A stretch of DNA of 64,000 nucleotides from Frateuria flava (GCF_017837635.1 NZ_JAGJRS010000021.1:248001-312000); one strand, 5' to 3'; counted from the stretch's first letter, positions 43,389-52,510 are shown. A program made the numbers and translations. Notes: a model not told the origin generated them from the sequence alone.

Positions 43389-44588
43389 TTATTTGCGCGA
43401 GGCAACCTTCACTGCGCTGCCACCGACGCCGGCAAGCTGGCGATCGGCGTCCAGGCTGCGGCTCTCCATCGCCACCCGCGTGGGGCTGACCTCCATTCCC
43501 GGCCGCACGTGCTGCAGGCCGTTGACCACCACCACGTCCTTGGCGGTGAGGCCCGCGGTGACCACGCGCAGCCCGTCGGCCAGCGGCCCCAGCGTGACCT
43601 TGCGGTAGGCGACCTTGTGGTCCGGCTCAAGCACGTAAACGAACTTGTTGCCCAGGTCCGTGCCGACCGCGCGCTCGTCGATCAATGCGCGCGGCTTGCT
43701 GCTGGGTGTACGCAGTTCCAGACGTACGTACAGGCCCGGCGTGTAGCGGCCATCGTCGTTGTCGAACACCGCGCGCAGGCGCATCGTGCCGCTGTCGGCG
43801 TCGAGCTGGTTGTCGACGAAGTCGATGCGGCCGGCATGCGGGTAGCCCTCTTCATCCACCAGGCCCATCGCCACCTGCGGTGCCACGCCGCGCTCGCGAC
43901 GGAGCTGGTCGAGCTTCAGGTACGCGTGCTCGTCGACGGTGAAATAGGCATACACCGGGTCGACGCTGACCACGCGGGTCAGCACGTCGGCGGGCGTCAC
44001 CAGGTTGCCGGGCGTGATCCGCGCGTTGCTCACGCGGCCGTCGATCGGCGCACGCACTTCGGTGAAGCTGCGGTCCAGCCGGGCCGCGTCCAGCGCCGCG
44101 CCGGTGGCCGACGCCTGCGCCTTCGCGCTGGCCGCCGCGGTGGCCAGGCGATCGGCCTCCTGGGTGGAGATCGCGTGCTGCGCCAGCAGCTTCTTCGCCC
44201 GCTCGGCGTTGGAGGCGGCGAGCTTCTGCTCGGCGCGCGCCTGCTCGAGGGTGGCGGCGAGTCGATCGACTTCGGCCTGGTACGGCCGCGGGTCGATGGT
44301 GAACAGCAGTTCGCCCTTGCGCACCCGCGCGCCTTCCTTGAAGTGCACGGCGGTGACGTAGCCGCTCACGCGCGGATGCACGTCGACGGTGTCCACCGCC
44401 TGCAGGCGGCCGGTGAAGGCATCGGTGTCGCTGACCGGGCGCACCAGCGTCTGCGCCACGGTGACCGCGGGCGGCGGCGGCGCGCCGGTGTCCTGCGCGT
44501 GGCTTTCGCCCTGGCTGCCGAGCAGCGCCCAGCTGCCGGCCGCGACCGCCACGGCCAGGCTCAAGAGGATCCATCGCTTTTTCATCAT
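43389..44588 (-). CDS. RND efflux periplasmic adaptor (MexE type)
   Basis: The periplasmic membrane-fusion protein linking the MexF-like pump to the outer-membrane channel. Of 399 residues, the first 22 form a signal/anchor (MMKKRWILLSLAVAVAAGSWALL). Then comes a lipoyl/barrel-sandwich half VDVHPRVSGYVTAVHFKEGARVRKGELLFTIDP, a coiled-coil hairpin (about 105-165, AEVDRLAATLEQARAEQKLAASNAERAKKLL) and the second lipoyl half FTEVRAPIDGRVSNARITPGNLV. Two ATGs stand in tandem (44588, 44585); the second is better spaced from the GGGAG site. It is the first gene of the operon, divergent from the LysR gene. Confidence 0.93.
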   Translation of the reverse strand: MMKKRWILLSLAVAVAAGSWALLGSQGESHAQDTGAPPPPAVTVAQTLVRPVSDTDAFTGRLQAVDTVDVHPRVSGYVTAVHFKEGARVRKGELLFTIDPRPYQAEVDRLAATLEQARAEQKLAASNAERAKKLLAQHAISTQEADRLATAAASAKAQASATGAALDAARLDRSFTEVRAPIDGRVSNARITPGNLVTPADVLTRVVSVDPVYAYFTVDEHAYLKLDQLRRERGVAPQVAMGLVDEEGYPHAGRIDFVDNQLDADSGTMRLRAVFDNDDGRYTPGLYVRLELRTPSSKPRALIDERAVGTDLGNKFVYVLEPDHKVAYRKVTLGPLADGLRVVTAGLTAKDVVVVNGLQHVRPGMEVSPTRVAMESRSLDADRQLAGVGGSAVKVASRK

Positions 44589-44618
44589 GCGCTCCCGCGT
44601 CTAAATTAGTGCACCGGT

Positions 44619-44677
44619 CGGTACAGAACCGGCGAAGGCCCGGGAGAATAGGTACACTTGCCGGTATAGAAAACCGG
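44619..44677. promoter_or_regulatory. Two related dyads in the lysR / efflux divergent promoter region
   Basis: CGGTACAGAACCGG (44619-44632) and CGGTATAGAAAACCGG (44662-44677) share CGGTAyAGAA...ACCGG and stand 43 bases apart. They are candidate LysR-type binding sites controlling both directions. The upstream GCACCGGTCGGTAC partly overlaps the first. The -10/-35 elements are not clear enough to assign. Confidence 0.5.
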
Positions 44678-44733
44678 GGCTTGGTGCAATGCAATCGTGC
44701 CGCCGAGTCACGAATTACCCTGGAGTGGGCTCG

Positions 44734-45693
44734 ATGGAAGACTTCGCAGCAATTTCTGCCTTCGTCCGCGTGGTCGAGGCCAAGACCTTTGCCGCCGCTG
44801 CCGCACAGTTGGGAATGACCCCCTCGGGCGTCAGCCGCGCGGTGTCCCGGCTGGAAGAACGCCTCGGCGCGCGCCTGCTATTCCGCTCGACCCGCTCGCT
44901 GCGGCTGACCGACGACGGCGCGGTGTTCCATGCGCGCTGCAAGGACATTCTGGCCGACCTGGCCGAAGCGACCGAGGCGCTCGGCTACGCCAACCGCAAG
45001 CCGGTCGGCAAGCTGCGCGTGGCGGTGTCGCTGGCGGTGGGGCGCGCGGCGCTGATCCCGCGGCTGGCCGAGTTCGAGCAACGCTATCCGGATATCCGGC
45101 TGGAGCTGTCGATGAGCGACCTGCCAGCGGACTTGAACGGCGAGGGCATCGACTGCGCCATCCGCGTGGGCGAGCTGGAAGACTCCAGCCTGATCGCGCG
45201 CAAGATCGGCTACCTGCGCAACGTGGTGTGCGCCTCGCCGGCGTACCTGGCCCGCTACGGCGCGCCGCAGACGATCGACGATCTCAAGCAGCACCGCTGC
45301 ATCAATTACGTCTATCCCAACGGCCGCCCGCGGCAGTGGATGTTCGACGGCGCCAACGGGCCGATCGCGGTCGACGTGGACGGGCACCTGCTGATCAACG
45401 ACGCCGAGTCGGTGATCCAGGCGGTGGCCGCGGGGCTGGGGATCACCCAGGCGCCGCACATGATGGTCGCCTGCATGCTCGACTGGGGAAAGCTGCAGCT
45501 GGTGATGACCGACACCCGCTCCACCGGCAAGCCGGTGTGGATCGTCTATCCGCAGAAGAAGCACCTCTCCGCCCGCGTGCAGGCTTTCATCGAATGGGTG
45601 CGCGAAATCTTCGAGCGGACCAACGAGCCGCAGTTCCGGGCGCCCGTGGCGGCGGGAACGGTCAAGCAGGGCGTGCCGGCCGCGGCTGCCTGA
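44734..45693 (+). CDS. LysR-family transcriptional regulator
   Basis: A 319-residue LysR-type regulator. The N-terminal winged HTH is MEDFAAISAFVRVVEAKTFAAAAAQLGMTPSGVSRAVSRLEERLGARLL. The effector-binding domain (about 90-295) has the usual two-lobed form with DLPADLNGEGIDCAIRVGELEDSSLIARKIG. The CrgA/DsdC-like subgroup often represses or activates a divergent efflux operon, as MexT does for MexEF-OprN. ATG 44734 follows GGAG. The divergent adaptor gene and the paired dyads suggest that this protein controls the pump. Confidence 0.92.
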   Translation: MEDFAAISAFVRVVEAKTFAAAAAQLGMTPSGVSRAVSRLEERLGARLLFRSTRSLRLTDDGAVFHARCKDILADLAEATEALGYANRKPVGKLRVAVSLAVGRAALIPRLAEFEQRYPDIRLELSMSDLPADLNGEGIDCAIRVGELEDSSLIARKIGYLRNVVCASPAYLARYGAPQTIDDLKQHRCINYVYPNGRPRQWMFDGANGPIAVDVDGHLLINDAESVIQAVAAGLGITQAPHMMVACMLDWGKLQLVMTDTRSTGKPVWIVYPQKKHLSARVQAFIEWVREIFERTNEPQFRAPVAAGTVKQGVPAAAA

Positions 45694-45789
45694 CCGCTGG
45701 ACGCGGCGAGGGCTGACAGACAACGCCAACCGGCGTGCGAGAGGCTCCCGGGCCGCCCTGACGGGCCCGACTGCCTTTGGGAGAACGCC

Positions 45790-46236
45790 GTGCATCATTT
45801 CGCTACAAGGGCATCGCTTTGCGCGTGCCTCCTTGGTCTGGGTTGGGCTGTGGCGCACGCGGCCGACCGCTGGCCGGCCTATCCGATGCCGGCCAGCGAT
45901 GTCGCCCTCGACGCCGCCCTCATGCGGATCAAGCTGCGTCCGACGTACATGGCTTGCCTGAAGCGCGGGCGCGACGCGGATGACGCTGTCGCCTGCATCC
46001 GCGCCGAGTACCCGTATCAACACCTCCGCCTGGACCAGGCCTACCGGCGGCTTGCGTCGCGCATGGGCCCGTCGCGGCGGGCGCCACTGGACGACGAACA
46101 GGAGCGTTGGTTGCGCTGGCGCGATGCCCGCTGCGGGCGGGAAGAGATCGACATGGGCATGGCCGCCTGCGTGATCGAGATGGACGCCGACCGCGCCACC
46201 GAACTCGAAGAGCGCATGGCCGGGTTCGCGGGATAA
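45790..46236 (+). CDS. Secreted LprI/DUF1311-like protein
   Basis: A 148-residue secreted protein starting with GTG at 45790 (GAGAAC upstream). The signal peptide MHHFATRASLCACLLGLGWAVAHAA precedes a helical region whose last part, LDQAYRRLASRMGPSRRAPLDDEQERWLRWRDARC, resembles the LprI/DUF1311 (lysozyme-inhibitor-like) domain with its conserved LDdeQ..WL..RD..C. Four cysteines could form disulphides. The true role (lysozyme defence or another periplasmic function) is not shown. It is convergent with the hybrid kinase gene. Confidence 0.72.
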   Translation: MHHFATRASLCACLLGLGWAVAHAADRWPAYPMPASDVALDAALMRIKLRPTYMACLKRGRDADDAVACIRAEYPYQHLRLDQAYRRLASRMGPSRRAPLDDEQERWLRWRDARCGREEIDMGMAACVIEMDADRATELEERMAGFAG

Positions 46237-46271
46237 CTTCGGCCGTGTGGTGAGGCAGGCGCCGATCGCCG

Positions 46272-48176
46272 TCAGGCTTCGAAGGGGTGGGTCGGGGGCG
46301 GGTGCGGGCCGCCCGAGAGCAAGGCATGCACGCGGTGCGCCAGCTCTTCCAGCGTGAACGGTTTGCGCAACAGCCCGGCACCGGGGATGCGCTCGCCGAC
46401 GCCCTCGGTGGCGTCGCGCGTGAAGCCGGTCATCAGCAGGATCTTCAGGCCCGGCCGCACCTGCCGCGCGATGTCGGCCAGCTCCCAGCCGGTCAGCTGC
46501 GCCATTTCCACGTCGGTGAGCAACAGATTGATCTGCGGATGGGCGTCGAGCACGGCCAGCCCGTCGTGGCCACTGGACGCGGTGAGCACGCGGTACCCCA
46601 GTTCGGTCAGCGCCTCCGCCGCGAACACGCGCACGCCGATGTCGTCGTCCACCAGCAGGATCAGCGTGGTGCCGTCGCCGCGCGGCAACCCGCCGGTCGC
46701 GCGGTCGGCGCGCGCCGGCCCGGTCGCGGCCTCGCCGTCGGCACGCGGCAGATAGAGGCGGATGGTGGTGCCCCTGCCCACCTCGCTCTCGATGTCCACG
46801 TGTCCGCCGGACTGCTTGATGAAGCCGTACACCTGGCTCAGCCCCAGGCCGGTGCCCTTGCCGGCCGCCTTGGTGGTGAAGAACGGCTCGAACGCCTTGC
46901 GCCGGACCTCGGCCGTCATGCCGTGGCCGGTGTCGGTCATCGCGATCATCACGTAGGCGCCGCTGGCCACGTCGGGGCGGCCGCTGGCGAAGTCCTCGTC
47001 AAGGAACACGTTGGCCGTCTGCACGGTCAGCCGGCCGCCTTCAGGCATGGCGTCGCGCGCATTGACCGCCAGGTTGATCAGCGTGCTTTCCAGCTGATTG
47101 ACGTCCACCCGCGTCTTCCACAGGTCCGGTGACTGCTGCAGTTCGACGCTGTAGATGCCGCCGAGCGTGCGGCGGATCACCTCGGTGGTGCTGGCCACCA
47201 CGTCGCTGGTCGCCACCAGCACCGCGTGCAGCGGCTGCTTGCGCGCGAAGGCCAGCAGGCGCTGGGTGAGTTCGCCGGCGCGGCGGGTCGCCTCCAGTGC
47301 GTAGCCGACGTAGCGGCCGACATCGTGGTTGCCGCGCGCCAGGCGCGCCTTGAGCAGCTCCAGGTTGCCCATCACCACCGCGAGCATGTTGTTGAAGTCG
47401 TGCGCCATGCCGCCGGTGAGCGCGCCGAGCGCTTCCATCTTGCGCGACTGGCGCACCGCTTCTTCCAGCATCGCCTGGCGTTCGGTACTTCGCCGCAGCG
47501 CCTCGCTCGAGGCGAGCAGTTCGTCGCGCACCCGCATCATCATGCGGTGGCGTCGTGACATCTCGCGCAACGTCAGCATGGCCAGTCCAAGGATCGCCAG
47601 CGCGGAGGCCGAGGCGCCGGTTAGCACCCAGCGCGAGAGCAGGCGCTCGCGCGCCTGTTCGGCGACGATGCTGCGGTCGCAGTCGACCAGCATCGCCCCC
47701 ACCAGCGTGCGGATGCGCTCCATCAGCTGCATGCCCAGGTTGGACCGGACCAGATCCACTGCCGCCGCGTGGTCGCCACGGTCGTAGTAGGACAGCGTCT
47801 GCGCCAGCTCGGCCAGCTTGCCCGCGATCAGCGCACGCAGTTCGGGCAGATCGCGACGCCGGTGCGGATCCTCGACCTGCTGGTCGAGCGTCTGCATCAA
47901 CGCCGTCAGTTGGGCGCGGGAGCGGGCGTACGGCGCCAGGTAAGCCTTGTCACCAGTCAGCAGGTACCCCCGCTGCCCGGTTTCGGCGCCCTGGATCGTC
48001 AGCATCGTGCTGCGAAGGGAGGCACGCACCGCCTGGATGTGCTGCTGCTGTTCCATCTCCGCCTCGCGTGCCGCGGCCAGCACATAGGCCCCGGCCAGCA
48101 ACGAGGTCAACAAGACGAAACCCGTCGCCAGCATGATTCGCGACCGCATCAGGCTTGGAGGTTTGTCTGCTGCCAT
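46272..48176 (-). CDS. CHASE3 hybrid histidine kinase with C-terminal receiver
   Basis: A 634-residue membrane sensor: helix 1 (about 12-34), a periplasmic four-helix CHASE3 sensor (about 36-175, with QGAETGQRGYLLTGD), helix 2 (185-204), a coiled-coil linker, HisKA with phospho-acceptor His259 (GGMAHDFNNML), and a HATPase domain (N box INLAVNARDAMPEGG, G1 DTGHGM, G2 GKGTGLGLS). A proline/alanine linker joins it to a receiver domain with Asp555 (LLTDVEM) and Lys605. Such receivers pass phosphate on or act as a sink. No phosphotransfer or output partner is adjacent, so it is an orphan; its stimulus is unknown. ATG 48176 is chosen for the N-terminal helix; the longer frame is not supported. Confidence 0.92.
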   Translation of the reverse strand: MAADKPPSLMRSRIMLATGFVLLTSLLAGAYVLAAAREAEMEQQQHIQAVRASLRSTMLTIQGAETGQRGYLLTGDKAYLAPYARSRAQLTALMQTLDQQVEDPHRRRDLPELRALIAGKLAELAQTLSYYDRGDHAAAVDLVRSNLGMQLMERIRTLVGAMLVDCDRSIVAEQARERLLSRWVLTGASASALAILGLAMLTLREMSRRHRMMMRVRDELLASSEALRRSTERQAMLEEAVRQSRKMEALGALTGGMAHDFNNMLAVVMGNLELLKARLARGNHDVGRYVGYALEATRRAGELTQRLLAFARKQPLHAVLVATSDVVASTTEVIRRTLGGIYSVELQQSPDLWKTRVDVNQLESTLINLAVNARDAMPEGGRLTVQTANVFLDEDFASGRPDVASGAYVMIAMTDTGHGMTAEVRRKAFEPFFTTKAAGKGTGLGLSQVYGFIKQSGGHVDIESEVGRGTTIRLYLPRADGEAATGPARADRATGGLPRGDGTTLILLVDDDIGVRVFAAEALTELGYRVLTASSGHDGLAVLDAHPQINLLLTDVEMAQLTGWELADIARQVRPGLKILLMTGFTRDATEGVGERIPGAGLLRKPFTLEELAHRVHALLSGGPHPPPTHPFEA

Positions 48177-48348
48177 GGAGACGCCGCCGTGGACCGCCGG
48201 CCGGGGTGGCCGGCGCGCGGCGATGGTAGGCACACCGGGCGTGCGCAAGGCGTGGGGGCCGGGCGACATGCGGCCCTCCCACCCGTCGCCGCCCACGCCT
48301 TCCCGGTGTAGGCTGCGGCGGCAGGTACGGGCCGGGGAGGGCGCAGGG

Positions 48349-49089
48349 ATGAGGGCGAGGCTGGCGAGGGGAGCGGTATGGCTGGCGGTGCTCGTGGTGC
48401 CCGGGTGGACGGCACGCGCAGCCGATGGACAGGTCGTCCGGACGTATCACCTGCAGGCCGGGCTGGACGTCGATGCGGCGGGCCAGGTGGCCCGGGTCGA
48501 TCTGCCCGCGACCCTTCCCCCGGTGCTGGGTGAGCCGGCCCGGGCGTCGATCAGGCGCTGGCGTTTCAAGCCGCCCGTGCGCGCCGGACAGCCCGTCACC
48601 GCCCGCACCTACGCATGGGTCGACCTGGACCTGGTCAAGCGCCTGGACGGCACCTACGGTGTAGCGGTGTCCTTCATCAAGAATGGACCCGCCCTTGCGC
48701 TCCAGGCGCCGCGTTGGCCCATGGAGCAGGGCGGCGGCAGCCTGACGATGGCGGCGGTGGTGCAACCGGATGGAAGCCTGACCGACCCCGCGCTGGTCGC
48801 CTCCGATTTCAGCAGTCCGCTTGCAAGAAAGGCGTTCGCACGTGCGGTGGAAGAGGCAGTACGGCACAGCCGCGCGCTGCCCGAGCTTGTCGATGGCAAA
48901 CCGGTCGCCACCCGCGTGCGGATCCCGATCGCCTTCCGGACGGCGAGCCCATCGGATGTCGGCGAGGCCAGGGCCGATGCGTCGGCGGCTCAGCCCGCGG
49001 CGCCGGCCAGCGAGTCGCCGGATCTGGCGGGCCAGGCCATCGCACTGGACAGTCCGGTGCAGCCGCTGCCGCCCGGCCCCCGCGGTTGA
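48349..49089 (+). CDS. Secreted protein with two TonB-C-like repeats (first of tandem pair)
   Basis: A 246-residue exported protein (signal MRARLARGAVWLAVLVVPGWTARAADG). Two segments resemble the TonB C-terminal fold (VxxDGxvxxvxl...WRFxP): residues about 35-85 with LDVDAAGQVARVDLPATLP and WRFKPPVRAG, and about 130-215 with MAAVVQPDGSLTDPALVASD. It ends in a low-complexity tail with ALDSPVQPL. There is no adjacent transmembrane-anchored TonB, ExbB or ExbD. An adjacent paralogue shares the same layout, so the pair arose by duplication. GGGGAGG precedes the ATG. The function is unknown. Confidence 0.78.
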   Translation: MRARLARGAVWLAVLVVPGWTARAADGQVVRTYHLQAGLDVDAAGQVARVDLPATLPPVLGEPARASIRRWRFKPPVRAGQPVTARTYAWVDLDLVKRLDGTYGVAVSFIKNGPALALQAPRWPMEQGGGSLTMAAVVQPDGSLTDPALVASDFSSPLARKAFARAVEEAVRHSRALPELVDGKPVATRVRIPIAFRTASPSDVGEARADASAAQPAAPASESPDLAGQAIALDSPVQPLPPGPRG

Positions 49090-49168
49090 GATGACGCGCG
49101 GCGTCGGGCATTCCATTGACAGGCATTCCGCGCGCGGCTGCGGAAGCCATGCACGACAGGAGAAAGGC

Positions 49169-49987
49169 ATGAGTCCGATGGGCCGTATGTCCGCCACCGC
49201 GCCAGGCGCGGACGCAAGGGCCGCTGGCCAGCGTGACGGCAGGGGCAGGGTGGCGACATGGCTGCTGTGCGTGCTGCTCGCCGCGGGTGCCATCCAGGCA
49301 CGCGCTGCGGCGGCCGACGCAGCGGTCGCGCGTGAGTACCGTGCCGAGGCGGCGCTGGACGTCGGCGTCGATGGCCACATCACGGCGATGGAGCTCACCG
49401 GCGAGGTGCCCGCGACCCTTGCGGGGCCGGCACGGCAGGCGATCGCGCGCTGGCGCTTCAAGCCGCCCGTGCGCGACGGGCATGCGGCGACCGCGCGCAC
49501 CTATGTGCGCCTCGTGGTGCAGGTGGTGCAGCAGGCGGACGGCAACTACGGGCTGCGTGCGGTCTATCGTTCGAACGGCCCCAAGCTCATCCTCACGCAA
49601 CCGCCCGCCTACCCCATCAACGAGCTTCGCCAGCGTGGGCAGGGGACGATCGTGATGGAGGCGATCGTGCACCCGGATGGCACGCTGGGCGACATCCACG
49701 CGGCCAGCCACCGCATCAACCACCCCAATCCCGGCGCGTTCATCACCTCCGCCGAGGTGGTCCTGCGGCACGCCCACGCGCAGCCGGAGCTTGTCGACGG
49801 CCAGCCGGTGGCGACCCGGATCCAGCTGCCGTTCGTCTACGCGTTGAACCCGATCAGCCGTAGCGAAGCGCTTACGACCGAGGCCGGCAGGCAAGCTGCT
49901 GGCGCGTCGGCTGGTGGCTCCGGCCCGGTGGGCGAGGCGGTTGCGCTGGACAGCCCGGTCCAGCTGATCGCGGGGCCGCCGGGCTGA
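49169..49987 (+). CDS. Secreted protein with two TonB-C-like repeats (second of tandem pair)
   Basis: A 272-residue paralogue of the preceding gene. An N-terminal hydrophobic signal segment (RVATWLLCVLLAAGAIQARAAA, after a basic region) precedes LDVGVDGHITAMELTGEVPATL...RWRFKPPVRDG and GTIVMEAIVHPDGTLGDIHAAS, again two TonB-C-like units, and ends in VALDSPVQLIAGPPG. The short motif ALDSPVQ is shared between the two paralogues. The start 49169 has AGGAG at a workable distance; an upstream ATG (49091) would add 26 residues. Gene order and shared ends indicate tandem duplication. Confidence 0.78.
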   Translation: MSPMGRMSATAPGADARAAGQRDGRGRVATWLLCVLLAAGAIQARAAAADAAVAREYRAEAALDVGVDGHITAMELTGEVPATLAGPARQAIARWRFKPPVRDGHAATARTYVRLVVQVVQQADGNYGLRAVYRSNGPKLILTQPPAYPINELRQRGQGTIVMEAIVHPDGTLGDIHAASHRINHPNPGAFITSAEVVLRHAHAQPELVDGQPVATRIQLPFVYALNPISRSEALTTEAGRQAAGASAGGSGPVGEAVALDSPVQLIAGPPG

Positions 49988-50002
49988 TCGCCGCGGGAAA
50001 GC

Positions 50003-50800
50003 TCAGACGCCGGTCGGCAGCCAGAGCAGCAAGGCCACGCCCAGCGCGATGCGGTAGATCGCGAACGGCGTGAAGCGGTGCGTGCGGATGTAGCCGAGCA
50101 ACCACTTCACTGCAGCGAAGGCGACGATCGCCGACACCACGAAACCGACGATCAGTGCGCTCCAGTCCTCGTGCACCGCGCCACCGTTCTTCACCACCTT
50201 GAGCAGCTCGTAGCCGGTGGCCGCGTACATCGTCGGGATGCCGACCAGGAAAGCGAACTCGGTGGCCGCGGCACGGTTGCTGGTGCCGGCCAGCAGCGCG
50301 GCGAAAATGGTCGCGGCCGAGCGCGAGGTGCCGGGAAAGACGCCGGCCAGCATCTGCGCGAAACCGACCAGCACCGCCACCGTCCAGGTCACCTCGCGCC
50401 GGTCCGGCCGGCGTGCCGCCACCGCTTCGGCGCCGATCATCCAGAAGCCGCCGATGACCAGTGCCCACGCGATCGGCGTGACCGTGTCGGGTAGGGTGAA
50501 GCCGGCCTTGACCGCGATGAACCCCAGCACCGCGGTGATCAGGAACGCGACCGTGAGCTTGGCCAGGTAGTCGCGGTTGGACGGTTCGCGCCATTGGGTC
50601 AGCAGCTGCCACAGCCGCTTCCAGTAGATCAGCGTCACCGCCAGGATCGCGCCGGCCTGGATGCCGATGTTGAACAGGTCCGAGCGCTCGCCCAGGCCGA
50701 GCTGCTCGGCGATCAGCAGGTGGCCGGTCGAGGAGATCGGCAGGAATTCGGTGATGCCCTCGATGATGCCGAGCAGGATGACGCGGATCAGGTCGCTCAC
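50003..50800 (-). CDS. uppP: Undecaprenyl-diphosphate phosphatase
   Basis: An integral membrane enzyme that recycles undecaprenyl diphosphate to the lipid carrier needed for peptidoglycan and O-antigen assembly. The 265 residues, with about eight helices, match BacA/UppP. The catalytic motifs are EGITEFLPISSTGH (with the conserved Glu and His) and GVFPGTSRSAATI. GTG 50800 is preferred over the ATG at 50833: a GGAG ribosome site precedes the GTG and the resulting N-terminus (SDLIRVILLGIIEG) matches the family. Overproduction gives bacitracin resistance in E. coli. It is divergent from glnA. Confidence 0.95.
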   Translation of the reverse strand: MSDLIRVILLGIIEGITEFLPISSTGHLLIAEQLGLGERSDLFNIGIQAGAILAVTLIYWKRLWQLLTQWREPSNRDYLAKLTVAFLITAVLGFIAVKAGFTLPDTVTPIAWALVIGGFWMIGAEAVAARRPDRREVTWTVAVLVGFAQMLAGVFPGTSRSAATIFAALLAGTSNRAAATEFAFLVGIPTMYAATGYELLKVVKNGGAVHEDWSALIVGFVVSAIVAFAAVKWLLGYIRTHRFTPFAIYRIALGVALLLWLPTGV

Positions 50801-50871
50801 TAAGGGCTCTCCGGTGGATCGGTAAAGCGGCATAGCTTACGGGGAAGCGGACACGGCGGCGTGAGGCCGGT

Positions 50872-50890
50872 TTGTGCCATTCAGGTGCAA
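50872..50890 (+). promoter_or_regulatory. NtrC-like binding site upstream of glnA
   Basis: TTGTGCC (50872-50878), a 5-base spacer and GGTGCAA (50884-50890) match the NtrC palindrome TGCACC-N5-GGTGCA with the right half perfect. A further GGTGCAA half-site lies at 50907-50913. They sit about 140 and 115-120 bases upstream of the predicted sigma54 transcription start, where NtrC sites stand in enteric glnA. Confidence 0.7.
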
Positions 50891-50995
50891 TCGTCAGGGC
50901 TGGAATGGTGCAATCGCCTCCGTGGAGCGTACCCGTGCGCGACCGCGATCCCGCTCCGCAGCGCCATGGCGGCCGGCACCGACGGGAATGGGCGC

Positions 50996-51011
50996 TGGCA
51001 CGCGCATTGCA
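50996..51011 (+). promoter_or_regulatory. Sigma54 (RpoN) promoter of glnA
   Basis: TGGCACGCGCATTGCA matches the consensus TGGCACG-N4-TTGCW exactly. The predicted start, 12-13 bases past the GC, is near 51022, giving a leader of about 28 bases before the glnA ATG. Activation by NtrC is the expected control. Confidence 0.85.
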
Positions 51012-51049
51012 GTAACGCCCGCATCTCTATCCCGTTCCGAGGCTCGCCC

Positions 51050-52459
51050 ATGACCGCCCAGAAAGTGCTCGACCTGATCGCCGAACACGACGTCGAGTTC
51101 GTCGACCTGCGCTTCGCCGACATGCTCGGCAAGCACCACCACGTCACCTTCCCGGCGCACGCCATCGACGAGTCGACCTTCGAGGACGGCAAGATGTTCG
51201 ACGGCTCCTCCATCCCGGGCTGGAAGGGCATCAACGAGTCGGACATGGTGCTGCTGCCCGATCCGGACACCGCGCACCTGGATCCGTTCTCCGCCCACAC
51301 CCAGCTGATCCTGCACTGCGACGTGCTCGAACCGTCGACCATGCAGGCCTATGGCCGCGACCCGCGCTCGATCGCCAAGCGCGGCGAGGCGTTCCTCAAG
51401 TCCACCGGCATCGCCGACACCGCCTTCTTCGGCCCGGAGCCGGAGTTCTTCATCTTCGACTCGGTGCGCTGGCAGAACGACATGGGCCGCGTGTTCTACG
51501 AGATCGGCTCCGAAGAGGCGGCCTGGTCGTCGCGCTACAAGTACGACGGCCAGAACACCGGCCACCGTCCGGGCGTGAAGGGCGGCTACTTCCCGGTGTC
51601 GCCGGTCGACTCGCTGGGCGACCTGCGCGCGGACATGTGCAAGGTGCTCGAGTCGCTCGGCCAGGTGGTCGAGGTGCACCACCATGAAGTGGCCAACGCC
51701 GGCCAGTGCGAGATCGGCGTGAAGTTCAACACGCTGGTGAAGAAGGCCGACGAGCTGATGACGATGAAGTACGTCATCAGGAACGTGGCGCACCAGAACG
51801 GCAAGACCGTCACCTTCATGCCCAAGCCGATCGTCGGCGACAACGGCTCGGGCATGCACGTGCACCAGTCGCTGGCCAAGGACGGGCAGAACCTGTTCGC
51901 CGGCGAGCTGTACGGCGGCCTGTCGCAGATGGCGCTGTGGTACATCGGCGGCATCTTCAAGCACGCCAAGGCGATCAACGCCTTCGCCAATTCGACCACC
52001 AACAGCTACAAGCGCCTGGTGCCGGGCTTCGAGGCGCCGGTGATGCTGGCCTACTCGGCGCGCAACCGCTCGGCGAGCTGCCGCATCCCGTACGTGTCCA
52101 GCCCGAAGGGCCGCCGCATCGAGGTGCGCTTCCCCGATCCGATGAACTCAGGCTACCTGGTGTTCACCGCGCTGATGATGGCCGGCCTGGACGGCATCAT
52201 CAACAAGATCGACCCGGGTGCGCCGGCCGACAAGGACCTGTACGACCTGCCGCCGGAAGAAGAGAAGAACATCCCGCAGGTGTGCGCGAGCCTGGACGAG
52301 GCGCTCAACGCGCTGGACAAGGACCGCGAGTTCCTCAAGGCCGGCGGCGTGTTCACCGACGACTTCATCGATGCCTACATCGAGGTCAAGATGAAGGAAG
52401 TGACCGCCTACCGCGCCAGCACGCACCCGCTGGAGTTCCAGATGTACTACGCGATCTGA
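51050..52459 (+). CDS. glnA: Glutamine synthetase, type I
   Basis: Ligates ammonia to glutamate with ATP, the main entry of nitrogen into the cell at low ammonia. It is 469 residues, the same length as the E. coli enzyme. Seen are the substrate/ATP site segments [50 protein letters not shown] and the adenylylation site DLYDLPPEE (Tyr near residue 397). A ribosome site CGAGG precedes ATG 51050. Its control region holds an exact sigma54 promoter and NtrC-type sites, and ntrBC lie 2 kb downstream. Activity is presumably also set by adenylylation of that Tyr. Confidence 0.98.
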   Translation: MTAQKVLDLIAEHDVEFVDLRFADMLGKHHHVTFPAHAIDESTFEDGKMFDGSSIPGWKGINESDMVLLPDPDTAHLDPFSAHTQLILHCDVLEPSTMQAYGRDPRSIAKRGEAFLKSTGIADTAFFGPEPEFFIFDSVRWQNDMGRVFYEIGSEEAAWSSRYKYDGQNTGHRPGVKGGYFPVSPVDSLGDLRADMCKVLESLGQVVEVHHHEVANAGQCEIGVKFNTLVKKADELMTMKYVIRNVAHQNGKTVTFMPKPIVGDNGSGMHVHQSLAKDGQNLFAGELYGGLSQMALWYIGGIFKHAKAINAFANSTTNSYKRLVPGFEAPVMLAYSARNRSASCRIPYVSSPKGRRIEVRFPDPMNSGYLVFTALMMAGLDGIINKIDPGAPADKDLYDLPPEEEKNIPQVCASLDEALNALDKDREFLKAGGVFTDDFIDAYIEVKMKEVTAYRASTHPLEFQMYYAI

Positions 52460-52483
52460 TCGGTCATCCCGGATGCGGAAAAG

Positions 52484-52510
52484 GAACGGGCGCCTCGGCG
52501 CCCGTTCTCA
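52484..52510 (+). terminator. Terminator hairpin after glnA
   Basis: Arms GAACGGGCGCC (52484-52494) and GGCGCCCGTTC (52497-52507) form an 11-pair stem with a tight turn, 25 bases after the stop, followed by TCAT. The T-run is short, so termination may be partial or bidirectional with the DUF2235 gene. Confidence 0.75.

Noticed and set aside
39838..43608. Very long (about 1256-codon) His/Arg-rich frame on the plus strand
   Set aside because: It is the antisense shadow of the MexF-like pump gene, which has strong family motifs throughout; such long shadows are normal at this GC content.
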